From positions 1,550,001 to 1,614,000 of the forward strand of contig OY970183.1 in assembly GCA_963708155.1 (NCBI GenBank): a stretch of DNA of 64,000 nt, read 5' to 3'. This DNA comes from Methylovirgula sp963708155. Its GTDB lineage: Bacteria > Pseudomonadota > Alphaproteobacteria > Rhizobiales > Beijerinckiaceae. Below are positions 9,181-19,122 of the stretch, one piece after another (the stretch's first letter is position 1; each line of letters begins with the position of its first letter). The notes under the pieces are model-generated. The model saw nothing but the letters and a program-made list of their open reading frames with translations. It did no database searches and was not told the DNA's origin. Made by a program: the position numbers and the translations under genes.

Positions 9181-10277
9181 GGATCTTGTCCTGGGATCCG
9201 ATCGAAGCCGGGCGGGGCGGCGAGATCGGGCGAAGTGATTGCGAGAACCTTAAACAGCTCCGCCATGCTCGCATTCGGGCCGCTCTGCGGGCCGGGCAAA
9301 GCGAGCCGGGCGAGCGCCGCGTCGATGGCGGCGTTTTGTGTTTCTGTCGTGTTGCGCTTTAACATTGCGGCGCGCTCAAAGATGCCGAGCCGGGCGAGAA
9401 ACTTGCCTTGCCCGATCGGGCCATAGACGACCGCCCCTTCCGCCCGCGCCGCCTGCGCCAGCGCGGCGAAATCGACATGGGCAGTGAGGTCGGCTTCGCC
9501 CGGCGCGCGCAGCGGATCGTCAGGTTTGTGATCCTTCACGGCTTGCAGCGTCGCATTGCCGCCCGGCTGCGCATAGCCGTAATCGATGGCAAGCAAGGCA
9601 CCGCGCCCCATGACAAGCCGCGCGGCGAGCGTGCGCATTGCCGCCTGCGCCGCCGCGCCGACTTCGATGATCGCGCCATGCGCCACCTGGCGGCTCGCCG
9701 GTGCGCCAGTCGGAGCCAGTCCGAAGCTGAGTTGACCCACCGCGTCGAGGCCGACGACCCGCTCGCAGAGGCCCTTCTCGGTGCTCACATATTGGCGGAT
9801 CGGCAGCGCGTCGAAGAATTCGTTGGCGATAATGATGGCGGGGCCGCCGGGGACGTCTTCAATCGCGCGATGCCAGGTGATTGGCGCCCCGGCCAGCGTC
9901 TCGCGCTGCACGTCCGTCAGGGCTTCGCTGGCTTCGACGAGGTGTATCTGCGCCGCGTGCAAAAAAGCCGGCCGCACTTTCGCCGCGCGCAGCAGATCGG
10001 CCATCAACGTGCCGCGCCCGGGGCCGAGCTCAATGAGATGGAAGGGCGATGGCTCGCCCATTTGCTGCCAGACCTCGACCGCCCAGAGGCCGATCAATTC
10101 GCCGAACATCTGGTGAATTTCCGGCGCGGTGATGAAGTCGCCCGCCGCGCCGATCGGCCGCTGCGTGCGGTAATAGCCGTGGCGTGGATGAAGCAGCGCG
10201 AGCGTCATGAACCGTTCAAGGCTGATCGGGCCGTCCGCGGCGATCATCGCGGCGATCTCCTGCGCCAGCACGTTCAC
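9177..10277 (-). CDS. MidA/NDUFAF7-like SAM-dependent methyltransferase
   Basis: This 366-residue protein matches the MidA family (DUF185), whose mitochondrial member NDUFAF7 methylates an arginine of complex I subunit NDUFS2. The family start is clear: SLERFMTLALLHPRHGYY then GAAGDFITAPEIHQMFGELI. The SAM-binding loop is HLIELGPGRGTLMADLLRA. The segment IIANEFFDALPIRQY is another family block. It overlaps lgt and pgeF by four bases on either side, implying translational coupling. The substrate in this organism is not known from sequence. Confidence 0.9.
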   Translation of the reverse strand: MNVLAQEIAAMIAADGPISLERFMTLALLHPRHGYYRTQRPIGAAGDFITAPEIHQMFGELIGLWAVEVWQQMGEPSPFHLIELGPGRGTLMADLLRAAKVRPAFLHAAQIHLVEASEALTDVQRETLAGAPITWHRAIEDVPGGPAIIIANEFFDALPIRQYVSTEKGLCERVVGLDAVGQLSFGLAPTGAPASRQVAHGAIIEVGAAAQAAMRTLAARLVMGRGALLAIDYGYAQPGGNATLQAVKDHKPDDPLRAPGEADLTAHVDFAALAQAARAEGAVVYGPIGQGKFLARLGIFERAAMLKRNTTETQNAAIDAALARLALPGPQSGPNASMAELFKVLAITSPDLAAPPGFDRIPGQDP

Positions 10278-11086
10278 GCCGCCTTGCTCCGCGCCGCATA
10301 GAGAATGAGCGCGATCCCGGCGAGGATCAGCGGCACCGAGAGCAGCATGCCCATGGTCGCGCCGCCGAAGAGAAAGCCGAGCTGCGGGTCCGGCTCGCGG
10401 AAGAATTCGCAGATGATCCGTGCGGTCCCATAGCCGAGCGCGAAAAGGCCGGTCGTCAGTCCCGGCCGCCTGAGCGCGCCGAGGCGGATCGCCAGCGCCA
10501 GGATAAGAAACAGAGCTATGCCTTCGAGGCCCGCTTCATAAAGCTGGCTCGGGTGGCGCGGCTGCCCGTCTGAGCCGGGAAAGATCATCGCCCAGGGTAC
10601 ATCGGTCGGCCGGCCCCACAGCTCCGGCTTGATGAAATTCGCCAGCCGCCCGAGCGCGAGGCCGATCGGCACCGAGGCCGCTGTCGGGTCCATCACCGCG
10701 AGCACCGGCACGCCGACGCGGCGGGCGAACAGGATGATGCCGAGCATGGCGCCGATGAGGCCGCCATGAAACGACATGCCGCCCTTCCAGACGGCCAGAA
10801 TTTCGAGCGGATGGGCAAGATAGACGGGCAGATTGTAGAACAGCACATAGCCGATGCGCCCGCCGAGAATGATGCCGAAGGCGACATAGACAACGAGATC
10901 GTCGATGCTGGCAGGACTTGGATGGCGAACCTTGCCCCACAGCCAATCCTTGCCGACGAGATGGCGCACATAGGCCCAGCCGAAGACGATCCCGGCGATA
11001 TAGGCGAGCGCGTACCAGCGGATCGGCAGCGGGCCGATATCGATCAATACCGGATTGATCCTGGGATAGGGGATGAGGGCGAGCAT
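10274..11086 (-). CDS. lgt: Prolipoprotein diacylglyceryl transferase
   Basis: Lgt transfers diacylglycerol from phosphatidylglycerol to the lipobox cysteine of prolipoproteins, in the inner membrane. The 270-residue protein has about seven transmembrane helices. Family blocks are present: IRWYALAYIAGIVFGW, then GGRIGYVLFYN, FHGGLIGAMLG, and the signature GRLANFIKPELWGRPTDVPW followed by HPSQLYEAGLEG. It is first in the lgt-midA-pgeF operon, and lnt, which completes lipoprotein acylation, lies elsewhere in this window. Confidence 0.96.
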   Translation of the reverse strand: MLALIPYPRINPVLIDIGPLPIRWYALAYIAGIVFGWAYVRHLVGKDWLWGKVRHPSPASIDDLVVYVAFGIILGGRIGYVLFYNLPVYLAHPLEILAVWKGGMSFHGGLIGAMLGIILFARRVGVPVLAVMDPTAASVPIGLALGRLANFIKPELWGRPTDVPWAMIFPGSDGQPRHPSQLYEAGLEGIALFLILALAIRLGALRRPGLTTGLFALGYGTARIICEFFREPDPQLGFLFGGATMGMLLSVPLILAGIALILYAARSKAA

Positions 11087-11233
11087 CCGTCCGAATCTGT
11101 CTGAAATCTGCGGCGGTCATGCGACGCAGTCGCGGCGAGGTCAAGCCATCCCGCGGAGCGGGCTTTGCGCTTGCGGCAGCCGCGAAAACGCGCAACATAA
11201 GGGGAACGAAGACGAGGATCCGGAGAGCGCGCG

Positions 11234-11494
11234 ATGCCGCAAAGCCGCAGAGTTTTTGACGATTTCAGCCGCCTGATGAACGACGCGACAGAGATCGCGC
11301 AGGGCGTGCGCCGCGAGGCCGAAGGCGCCGTCAAGGCACAGGTCGAGCGTTTCCTTTCGGCGATGGATATCGTCAGCCGCGAGGAGTTCGAGGCGGTGCG
11401 CGAAATGGCGATCGCTGCGCGGGATGAGAACGATCAACTGAAAAAGCGCATCGAGGCGCTGGAGGCAAAGCTCGGCGCCGCGTCAGCGTCCTGA
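11234..11494 (+). CDS. ubiK: UbiK-type ubiquinone biosynthesis accessory factor
   Basis: The 86-residue protein begins MPQSRRVFDDFSRLMNDATE, contains VERFLSAMDIVSREEFEAVR and ends in a short coiled coil (ENDQLKKRIEALEAKLG). This is the arrangement of the YqiC/UbiK (BMFP) family, which assists the soluble Ubi complex in aerobic ubiquinone synthesis. Size and motif order fit the family well. It is divergent from lgt and followed four bases later by mmcB. Confidence 0.88.
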   Translation: MPQSRRVFDDFSRLMNDATEIAQGVRREAEGAVKAQVERFLSAMDIVSREEFEAVREMAIAARDENDQLKKRIEALEAKLGAASAS

Positions 11495-11497
11495 GCC

Positions 11498-11980
11498 GTG
11501 CCGCCGTTCAATGCCCCGGCGGCCGTCGTTGATGGCCGCCAATCCGACATGGCTTTGGCGATCGCGCGGGGCACCCGGCGGCTGCTGCGCAATCTGCGCT
11601 TCTCGACCCTGATGGAATTGCCACTCGCCAGTGGGCGGCGCGCCGATATCGTTGCGCTGGCGAGCGACGGCACCATTCTCATCGTCGAGATAAAATCCTC
11701 GCTGGCGGATTTCCGCGCCGATCAGAAATGGCCGGATTATCGCGCCCATTGCGACAGGCTCTATTTCGCGATCTCCGACAATCTTGCGCCCGCGATCATG
11801 CCGGAAGATGCCGGCCTCATCGTCGCCGATTCGTTCGGCGCCGCCGTGCTGCGCGAGGCGCCGGAGCATCGGCTCGCGGGAGCCACGCGCCGCGCCATGC
11901 TGATGCGTTTTGCCCATGCGGCCGCGCACCGGCTGCACGGCCTGACCGATCCTGAGATTTTGGGCTTCGGGCCGGTGTGA
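11498..11980 (+). CDS. mmcB: MmcB-like DNA repair protein
   Basis: This 160-residue protein resembles MmcB, an alphaproteobacterial protein linked to mitomycin C resistance. The nuclease-like core RRADIVALASDGTILIVEIK then SSLADFRADQKW is a PD-(D/E)XK-type arrangement (D, then E-x-K), followed by YRAHCDRLYFAIS. It starts at GTG 11498, four bases after the ubiK stop. Its stop lies three bases from the stop of the convergent regA gene. Catalytic activity is inferred from the motif. Confidence 0.85.
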   Translation: MPPFNAPAAVVDGRQSDMALAIARGTRRLLRNLRFSTLMELPLASGRRADIVALASDGTILIVEIKSSLADFRADQKWPDYRAHCDRLYFAISDNLAPAIMPEDAGLIVADSFGAAVLREAPEHRLAGATRRAMLMRFAHAAAHRLHGLTDPEILGFGPV

Positions 11981-11983
11981 GGC

Positions 11984-12586
11984 TTACCGCGGCGCGCGCT
12001 TGGCGAGGATGCGTTGCAGCGTCCGGCGATGCATGTTCAGCCGCCGCGCCGTCTCGGAGACGTTACGTCCGCAAAGTTCGTAGATGCGCTGGATATGCTC
12101 CCAGCGGACGCGGTCGGCCGACATCGGATTTTCTGGCACTTCGGCCTTGTCGTGATAGGTCGCCATCAGCGCGGCATAGATATCGTCCGCGTCGGCCGGC
12201 TTTGCCAGATAATCGAAGGCGCCGAGTTTCACCGCCGTCACCGCCGTGACGATATTGCCGTAGCCGGTAAGGATGATCGCGCGCGCCTCGGGGCGCTTGG
12301 CCTTCAGCTCGGAGATGACATCGAGCCCGTTGCCGTCGACGAGCCGCATGTCGATCACCGCGAAGGCCGGCGGTTGCTGGGCAATCGCGGCGAGCCCCTC
12401 GGCCACGGATTGCGCGGCGGTGACGATGAAACCACGGCCCTCCATTGCGCGCGCAAGCCGCGTGAGGAAGGCGCGATCGTCGTCGACGATCAGCAGCGTC
12501 TTGTCTTCGGGCAGATCTCCAGCGGTCGAAATCGCTTCCACCCTGGCCCCCGCCGAAGGCTCGTAGGGGTCAATTTTCGTCATCAT
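11984..12586 (-). CDS. regA: Redox response regulator RegA/ActR/PrrA
   Basis: This 200-residue protein is the response regulator of the global redox system that controls respiration, photosynthesis, nitrogen and carbon fixation genes in alphaproteobacteria. The receiver domain shows LLIVDDDRAF, the phospho-acceptor D79 in FAVIDMRLVDGNG, and the downstream GYG/KPAD block. A short linker leads to a Fis-type helix-turn-helix, NVSETARRLNMHRRTLQRIL, the near-invariant recognition region of RegA. The start is ATG 12586 or the adjacent ATG. It lies 78 bases downstream of its kinase gene on the same strand. Confidence 0.95.
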   Translation of the reverse strand: MMTKIDPYEPSAGARVEAISTAGDLPEDKTLLIVDDDRAFLTRLARAMEGRGFIVTAAQSVAEGLAAIAQQPPAFAVIDMRLVDGNGLDVISELKAKRPEARAIILTGYGNIVTAVTAVKLGAFDYLAKPADADDIYAALMATYHDKAEVPENPMSADRVRWEHIQRIYELCGRNVSETARRLNMHRRTLQRILAKRAPR

Positions 12587-12664
12587 CTGCCTATACTAGT
12601 GCGAAATTGCGCACCCGAGAATGGGAATTTCTGTCATCCGCCCTTTGCCTCCAGCCCTTTTTGC

Positions 12665-14023
12665 CTATCGGGCGGCGAATGGCAAATATCGTGCGTCGGG
12701 GCGCCGGTCGCTGCGCGGCGCAACGCCGGTGTCGAAACGCGCGCGCGGCCAGCGGATGGTGATGCGGGCGCCGGATTGCGGCGGCAGCCTGTTGCTGGTG
12801 ATGACCGTGGCGCCGGAACGTTCGAGAAGGGTCTTGGCGATGAACAGCCCCAGCCCGAGCCCGGAATCGGCCTCGTGCTTGGTGTGCCGCCCGGCGCGGG
12901 TGGTGATGTAGGGCTCGCCGATGCGGTCGATCACGTCCGGGGAGAACCCCGGTCCATCGTCCTCGATGGTGATTTCGATGATGGCCTTGTTCCAGCGCGC
13001 GATGACGCGCACTTCCGACTTGGCGAAATCGGTGGCGTTCTCGATCAGGTTGCCGAGGCCATAGATGAGCCCCGGATTGCGCTTGGTGACGGGCTCCGGC
13101 GCGCTGCCGTTCTTTACGATATTGATCGCGATATCGACGCCGCGATTGGGCGCCACGGCTTCTTCGAGCAGAAGATCGAGGCTCATCTCCTGCAACAGCG
13201 CACCCGGCTCGTCCTCGTTCAACGAGGCGAGCTTGCCGAGGATGCTGCGGCAGCGGCCGATTTCCTGGATGATGAGGCTGACATCGTCGTCGTAGGGGCC
13301 GGCGGCGAGCTGCTTGTGCAATTCCTTCGCGGCAATGCTGATCGTCGCCAGCGGCGTGCCGAGTTCGTGCGCGGCGGCGGCGGCAAGCCCGTCGAGCTGG
13401 CTCAGCAATTGTTCGCGCGCGATGACGAGTTCCGTCGCTGCGAAAGCATCGGCGAGCTTGCGCGTCTCCTCGGCGATGCGCGAGGCATAGATCACGGTGA
13501 AGGCGGCGCTGACGGTGACGGCGGCCCAGATGCCAAGGCTATAGAGCCAGGGAAGACGGAACGGCGCGTCCTGCGCCCAGGGCAGCGGATGATGAAAGAA
13601 GCTGATGGTGGTCGCGGCGATCACCATCAGGACAAAGAGGCCGATCGCGGTGCGCGCCGAGAACGAAACGGCGGCGATCATCACCGGCGCCAGGAATAAA
13701 ACCGCGAACGGGTTCTCGATTCCGCCGGTCAGATAGAGCAGCGCCGCAAGCTGGATAATATCGTAGGCAAGGATCGCGGCGGCCGGTCCATCGTCGAGCC
13801 GGTCGCTGCGCCGATAGCGCAGGCCCAGAACAATATTAAGCCAGGCCGAGCCGGCGATGAACAACAGGCAGATGCTGAGCGGGATCGGAAAGCCGAGCCC
13901 AAAGCGCACCAGCAGCACCGCCGCCAGTTGCCCCAAGACGGCGAGCCAGCGGAGCTTGACCAGCGTGTCTACATGCAGCCGCCGCGAGCGGCGGCCAAGA
14001 TCGAGATCGGCGCTGTCGGTCAT
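12665..14023 (-). CDS. regB: Redox sensor histidine kinase RegB/ActS/PrrB
   Basis: This 452-residue membrane kinase has about six N-terminal helices, including YLTGGIENPFAVLFLAP, which carries the quinone-sensing GGxxNPF motif of RegB. The H-box is AAAAHELGTPLATIS (H219), and C258 in EIGRCRSILGKL is 39 residues later, matching the redox-active cysteine of RegB (H225/C265 in Rhodobacter). The ATPase domain shows GLGNLIENATDFA, DDGPGF and SGLGLGLFIAKTLLERSG. I chose ATG 14023 because AGGAAG precedes it; an in-frame ATG at 14068 has no such site. Both the quinone and the thiol sensing elements appear intact. Confidence 0.95.
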   Translation of the reverse strand: MTDSADLDLGRRSRRLHVDTLVKLRWLAVLGQLAAVLLVRFGLGFPIPLSICLLFIAGSAWLNIVLGLRYRRSDRLDDGPAAAILAYDIIQLAALLYLTGGIENPFAVLFLAPVMIAAVSFSARTAIGLFVLMVIAATTISFFHHPLPWAQDAPFRLPWLYSLGIWAAVTVSAAFTVIYASRIAEETRKLADAFAATELVIAREQLLSQLDGLAAAAAHELGTPLATISIAAKELHKQLAAGPYDDDVSLIIQEIGRCRSILGKLASLNEDEPGALLQEMSLDLLLEEAVAPNRGVDIAINIVKNGSAPEPVTKRNPGLIYGLGNLIENATDFAKSEVRVIARWNKAIIEITIEDDGPGFSPDVIDRIGEPYITTRAGRHTKHEADSGLGLGLFIAKTLLERSGATVITSNRLPPQSGARITIRWPRARFDTGVAPRSDRRPDARYLPFAAR

Positions 14024-14370
14024 CTCCCGCTTCTTCCTTGGTCCGGGCCGGTCGTTAAACGCCGGCACATTGCAATAAAAATCGCCTCAGGCAATGCGCG
14101 CGGCTATCTCCAGGCTTCCGCCGCGGCGTGGACCATTATCCAGTGGCTATCCAGCCGGGGGTACCGCAATATGTTGCGGGGCTCACGCCGCCGCCCTATG
14201 GTTCGGGAACCGATCCGCCAGTTATCAATTCAGCCTAAGGCTGGCTTGGCGCGGTTGCAGAGCCTAAGACAAGTAACCATAATAAGCATTGCTGCACCGC
14301 AGCAAACGGCACCCGGTTGGGGGAATCACGAAACCGCGGATTTTCTCAACCCGGCCGGGGAGAAACTAGG
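14024..14370. other. Divergent regB/phaZ intergenic region
   Basis: The 347 bases between the regB and phaZ starts must hold both promoters. Apart from the PhaR-type palindrome at 14289-14305 I see an imperfect inverted repeat around GTACCGCAATATGTTGCGGG at about 14160-14180 and no convincing coding sequence. Confidence 0.6.
14289..14305. promoter_or_regulatory. PhaR-type operator palindrome
   Basis: The sequence TTGCTGCACCGCAGCAA is a perfect 7-3-7 inverted repeat and contains CTGC-N3-GCAG, the sequence reported for PhaR, the PHB-responsive repressor of Paracoccus. It sits 66 bases before the phaZ start, a good position for an operator. The site is seen directly; its use by PhaR is inferred. 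Confidence 0.6.
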
Positions 14371-15642
14371 ATGGCCTGGGCGATGAAGGATTCCTATTCG
14401 TATCAGTGGCACGAGTTCGCCTATCTGGCTCTGGCGCCAGCGCGGGCCGTCTCCGATATCGCGCGGGTCTGGTTCAAGAGCCCGCTCAATCCACTCGCCC
14501 ATACCCCCGTTGGCCGCAATGTCGCGGCGTCCGCCGAACTTTTCGAACGTCTCACCCGTCGCTATGGCAAGCCGGTCTTCGGGCTGGACGAGACCACCGT
14601 CGATGGCGAGCAAGTGCCGGTCATCGAAAAGGCCGTCTGGGAACGCACCTTCTGCCGGCTGCTGCATTTCGAACGCCAATGGACAAGACCGCACGCGCCG
14701 CAGGCCAAACTGCTGATCGTTGCGCCGATGTCGGGGCATTATGCGACGCTGCTGCGCGGCACGGTCGAAGCTTTCCTGCCGGATTATGACGTCTACATCA
14801 CCGACTGGGCCGATGCGCGCATGGTGCCGCTCGCCAGCGGCGGTTTCGATCTCGCCGATTATATCGATTACCTGATCGACATTTTCCGGGTGCTCAGCGT
14901 GCGCAACGATGGCTTGCCGCTGCATACGATCGGCGTCTGCCAGCCGGCCGTGCCATTGCTCGCCGCCGTCGCTCACCTCGAGAAATTGCACGATCCCGAC
15001 GTCCCGGCCTCTATGGTGCTGATGGGCGGCCCGATCGATACGCGGCGCAGCCCGACCGCGGTCAACAAGCTTGCTGAGGCGCGCGGCAGCCAATGGTTCA
15101 AGGACCATTGCCTTCATTCCGTGCCCTATCCCTATCCAGGGGCGCGGCGCCTCGTCTATCCGGGTTTCTTGCAGCTTTCCGGCTTCATGGCGATGAACTT
15201 CGATCGCCACGTCAATGCGCATATCGAGATGTTCAATCATCTGATGGAGGGCGACGGCGACTCGGCCGAGAAGCATCGCGAATTCTACGATGAATATCTC
15301 GCCGTGATGGACCTGACGGCGGAATTCTATCTGCAGACCATCGAGACGGTTTTCGTGCGCCACCTTCTGCCGGAAGGAAAAATGACTCACGACAATCAGT
15401 ATATCGATCTCACCGCGGTCAATCGCACGGCGCTGATGACGGTCGAGGGCGAGAAGGACGATATTTCCGGCCTCGGGCAGACCAGGGCGGCGCAGGATCT
15501 CTGCATCAACATCCCGCCGAAGCTGAAGTTGCATTACGAGCAGGCTGACGTCGGTCATTACGGCGTTTTCAACGGCTCGCGCTTTCGCAAACTCATCGCC
15601 CCGCGCATTCGCGAGTTCCAGGCGTCAGTCGCGCCTGTCTAG
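14371..15642 (+). CDS. phaZ: Intracellular polyhydroxyalkanoate depolymerase
   Basis: PhaZ hydrolyses stored polyhydroxybutyrate granules in the cytosol. The 423-residue protein begins MAWAMKDSYSYQWHEFAYLA at ATG 14371, preceded by GGGGAGAAACTAGG; an in-frame start 18 codons upstream lacks family sequence. The nucleophile region reads HTIGVCQPAVPLL, with cysteine (about C190) in place of the lipase serine, as in intracellular PHB depolymerases. Other blocks are LIVAPMSGHYATLLRGTVE, YITDWADAR and a C-terminal HYGVFNGSRF with the likely catalytic histidine. It is divergent from the regBA genes. Confidence 0.95.
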   Translation: MAWAMKDSYSYQWHEFAYLALAPARAVSDIARVWFKSPLNPLAHTPVGRNVAASAELFERLTRRYGKPVFGLDETTVDGEQVPVIEKAVWERTFCRLLHFERQWTRPHAPQAKLLIVAPMSGHYATLLRGTVEAFLPDYDVYITDWADARMVPLASGGFDLADYIDYLIDIFRVLSVRNDGLPLHTIGVCQPAVPLLAAVAHLEKLHDPDVPASMVLMGGPIDTRRSPTAVNKLAEARGSQWFKDHCLHSVPYPYPGARRLVYPGFLQLSGFMAMNFDRHVNAHIEMFNHLMEGDGDSAEKHREFYDEYLAVMDLTAEFYLQTIETVFVRHLLPEGKMTHDNQYIDLTAVNRTALMTVEGEKDDISGLGQTRAAQDLCINIPPKLKLHYEQADVGHYGVFNGSRFRKLIAPRIREFQASVAPV

Positions 15643-15779
15643 CGTGCCGCCAGCGCGCTCTCCCTCTGTGTTGCGCTGCAAAATAAGACATTTTCACAGG
15701 GCGAGAACGGGTAAAATGCCGCCGATTTGAGCCATTGATTGAGTGGCGACTCGCCTTCGCAGCGGCTAAAATTGCCCGC

Positions 15780-16547
15780 ATGGCTGGCTCCCCCAAGAAC
15801 GCACCCAGAACATCCGATCTCGCCTTTATTGAGGTTTCGCATGCGGGCGAAACCTTTCGAATCGCGCTGAAGCGGATCAGCACGGCGCGACGCTTCACCT
15901 TGCGTGTGCGCGCGGCGACGCGCGATGTCGTGCTCACCATGCCGCCGCGCGGTTCACTGATTGGCGCGCGCAATTTCGTCGAGCGGCATGCGGCCTGGAT
16001 CGGCGTGCGGCTGCAACGTTTGCCGGCTCCGATGCCGTTCGGCGGCGGCGAGATCGTGCCGATCCGCGGCGTCAACCATCGCATTGTCGAGCGTCCGCGC
16101 GAGCGCGGCACGGCCTGGATCGAGTCGGCATCGAATGGCGACAAGAGCCTGCCTTTGCTCTGCGTCACTGGTGAGCGGGCGCATGTCGCGCGGCGGGTGC
16201 AGGATTTTCTGATGCGCGAAGCCAGGCGCGATATCGAGGCCGCAGTCGCGCACCATGCCGCCAAGCTTGGGGTCACGCCGCGGCGGATCACCTTGCGCGA
16301 CACGACGAGCCGCTGGGGCTCATGTTCATCGACCGGCGCGCTCAATTTCTCCTGGCGGCTCATCATGGCGCCGGCCTACGTGCTCGATTATCTCGCCGCG
16401 CACGAGGTCGCCCATCTCGTCTACATGAATCATTCGCCGGCATTCTGGAAAATTCTCGGCCGGCTATCGGCACATGTCGAACGGGCCGAGGCTTGGCTCA
16501 AGGCGAATGGCGCGGGTCTGCTGCGCTTCGGGCCTTACAAGGCGTAA
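15780..16547 (+). CDS. YgjP/SprT-type zinc metallopeptidase
   Basis: The 255-residue protein (ATG 15780, MAGSPKNAPR) matches the YgjP-like DUF45 family. An N-terminal beta-rich domain (RIALKRISTARRFTLRVR) precedes a catalytic part with TTSRWGSCSSTGALNFSWRL, then YLAAHEVAHLVYMNHSPAFW. The latter supplies HExxH (HEVAH) and the third ligand His. The natural substrate of this family is not established. An in-frame start 15 codons upstream is possible but adds no conserved sequence. Its stop abuts the stop of the convergent trmB gene. Confidence 0.88.
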   Translation: MAGSPKNAPRTSDLAFIEVSHAGETFRIALKRISTARRFTLRVRAATRDVVLTMPPRGSLIGARNFVERHAAWIGVRLQRLPAPMPFGGGEIVPIRGVNHRIVERPRERGTAWIESASNGDKSLPLLCVTGERAHVARRVQDFLMREARRDIEAAVAHHAAKLGVTPRRITLRDTTSRWGSCSSTGALNFSWRLIMAPAYVLDYLAAHEVAHLVYMNHSPAFWKILGRLSAHVERAEAWLKANGAGLLRFGPYKA

Positions 16548-17237
16548 TCACCGTCGCACGAAGGTGAGATAGACGGGTTGGCGTCCCGCCGCGAGCGCCT
16601 TGGCCTCGTAGCGGGTTGAGGCCCAGCCAGACCAGGGAACACGCCAATCCTGCGCGGTTTGCGCCCGCCATTCGAAATCGGGCGAGCGCAGGATGCGCGC
16701 GAGAGTCCAGCCGGCATTGTCGTCAATATCGGTGGCGAAACGGATTTCGCCGCCCGGCCGCACAAGACGCGCCAGGCGCTTCAGCATCTCGTCGGAGAGA
16801 AAACGCCGCTTGCGCTGGCGCCGCTTCGGCCAGGGGTCAGGATAGAGAAGATAAGCGCCGGCGAGGCTTTGCTCCGGCAGCGCGTCGATGATCGCGCCCG
16901 CATCGCCCTGATGGAGGCGAACATTGTCGAGATCCATCGCGGCAATCAGCGACAGCGCCTTGACGACGCCGTTCTCGAAGAACTCGCAGCCGATGAAGCC
17001 CTGGTCCGGATGCGCCTCGGCTTCCGCCGCCAGATGTTCGCCGCCGCCAAAGCCGATTTCGAGCCAGATGTCGTGCGGCGCGCGCGGGAACAACGCCGCC
17101 GCGTTGCCGAGCGGCTGGGCCGGGTCGAGCGCCAGGCGCGGCAATAGCGCGTCGAGAAGACTTTGCTGGTGGACGCTCAGCTTCTTGCCCTTGCGGCGGC
17201 CATAGAGGCGGCTCGCAAGGGCAGAGGTTTCGCTCAT
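16548..17237 (-). CDS. trmB: tRNA (guanine-N7)-methyltransferase
   Basis: TrmB methylates G46 in the variable loop of tRNA using SAM. The 229-residue protein begins MSETSALASRLYGRRKGKKL, carries the SAM-binding WLEIGFGGGEHLAAEAEAHP, the family's GCEFFENGVVKAL and LYPDPWPKRRQRKRRFLSDE blocks, and ends normally. It lies 60 bases downstream of metK on the same strand, so the SAM synthetase and a SAM user are probably co-expressed, as in many Rhizobiales. Confidence 0.95.
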   Translation of the reverse strand: MSETSALASRLYGRRKGKKLSVHQQSLLDALLPRLALDPAQPLGNAAALFPRAPHDIWLEIGFGGGEHLAAEAEAHPDQGFIGCEFFENGVVKALSLIAAMDLDNVRLHQGDAGAIIDALPEQSLAGAYLLYPDPWPKRRQRKRRFLSDEMLKRLARLVRPGGEIRFATDIDDNAGWTLARILRSPDFEWRAQTAQDWRVPWSGWASTRYEAKALAAGRQPVYLTFVRR

Positions 17238-17297
17238 GCTTTTTTCGATCGCATCGGGAGTGTCCGAAAACCGCTCCGCGCTTTTCGGCCCGACGTC

Positions 17298-18494
<1,197 letters not shown>

Positions 18495-18577
18495 AGAACA
18501 CTCCAAGCTTACCGAATGTGTGAAAATCGGGTGAGAATCTTCCCGGCCGCGACGGAGGTGAGGCATGATCGGGCAGA

Positions 18578-18595
18578 TGGCCGCAGTTTCGGCCA
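18578..18595 (-). other. Hairpin in metK leader
   Basis: On the minus strand TGGCCG-AAACTG-CGGCCA forms a six-base stem about 85 bases before the metK start, between the xre stop and metK. There is no U-run, so it is not an obvious terminator. I could not match the leader to a SAM riboswitch consensus by eye. Confidence 0.35.
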
Positions 18596-18651
18596 CCCTG
18601 TTCGTTTCGTCAAGCCAATCCTGGGAATACGTTCTTTATAACGAATATCGC

Positions 18652-19122
18652 CTAGGATTTTTCCTCGTGCCGAACCTCTTGGCTCGGCGTGGGCGCGATG
18701 TCATCGCTGGCGAGACTGGTGACGAGATCGATGATGCGCTTGCGCACCTTCGGGTCCTGAATGCGCGCGAAGGCTTTGTTGAGATGCAGGCCCTCGGCCG
18801 TGGCAATGAAGTCGAGAACAAAGCTTGAGCTTGAGGGTTCGGCGACAGCAAGAACGGACCCGTTTTCCGACCCGGTCTCGTCCTGGAGCGGTGCGCCGTC
18901 GAAGAAGAAGGCGGGAGGTACGTTCAGCGTACGTGAAATCTGCTGCAAGCGGCTCGCGCCGATGCGGTTGGTGCCTTTTTCGTATTTTTGGATTTGCTGG
19001 AACGTCAGTCCCAGCGCCTCGCCGAGCTTTTCTTGACTCATTCCAAGTAGAATTCGTCGCATGCGAACCCGGCTGCCGACGTGACGATCAATCGGATTCG
19101 GAGTCTTCTTCACGAATTGCAT
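18652..19122 (-). CDS. XRE-family helix-turn-helix regulator upstream of metK
   Basis: The protein has 156 residues from ATG 19122 (MQFVKKTPNPIDRHVGSRVR); an in-frame ATG at 19167 with AGGGG upstream would add 15. The N-terminal Cro/CI-type domain reads RMRRILLGMSQEKLGEALGL then TFQQIQKYEKGTNRIGASRL. The C-terminal half (SLASDDIAPTPS) is variable. This regulator between lnt and metK is conserved in Rhizobiales, and related proteins have been tied to SAM/methionine, quorum-sensing or cell-cycle control. The target here is unknown; metK directly downstream is the obvious candidate. Confidence 0.88.
   Translation of the reverse strand: MQFVKKTPNPIDRHVGSRVRMRRILLGMSQEKLGEALGLTFQQIQKYEKGTNRIGASRLQQISRTLNVPPAFFFDGAPLQDETGSENGSVLAVAEPSSSSFVLDFIATAEGLHLNKAFARIQDPKVRKRIIDLVTSLASDDIAPTPSQEVRHEEKS

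Noticed and set aside
12014..13699. 561-residue plus-strand frame over regA and regB
   Set aside because: Both strands are open because of GC bias; the RegA and RegB motifs prove the minus strand.
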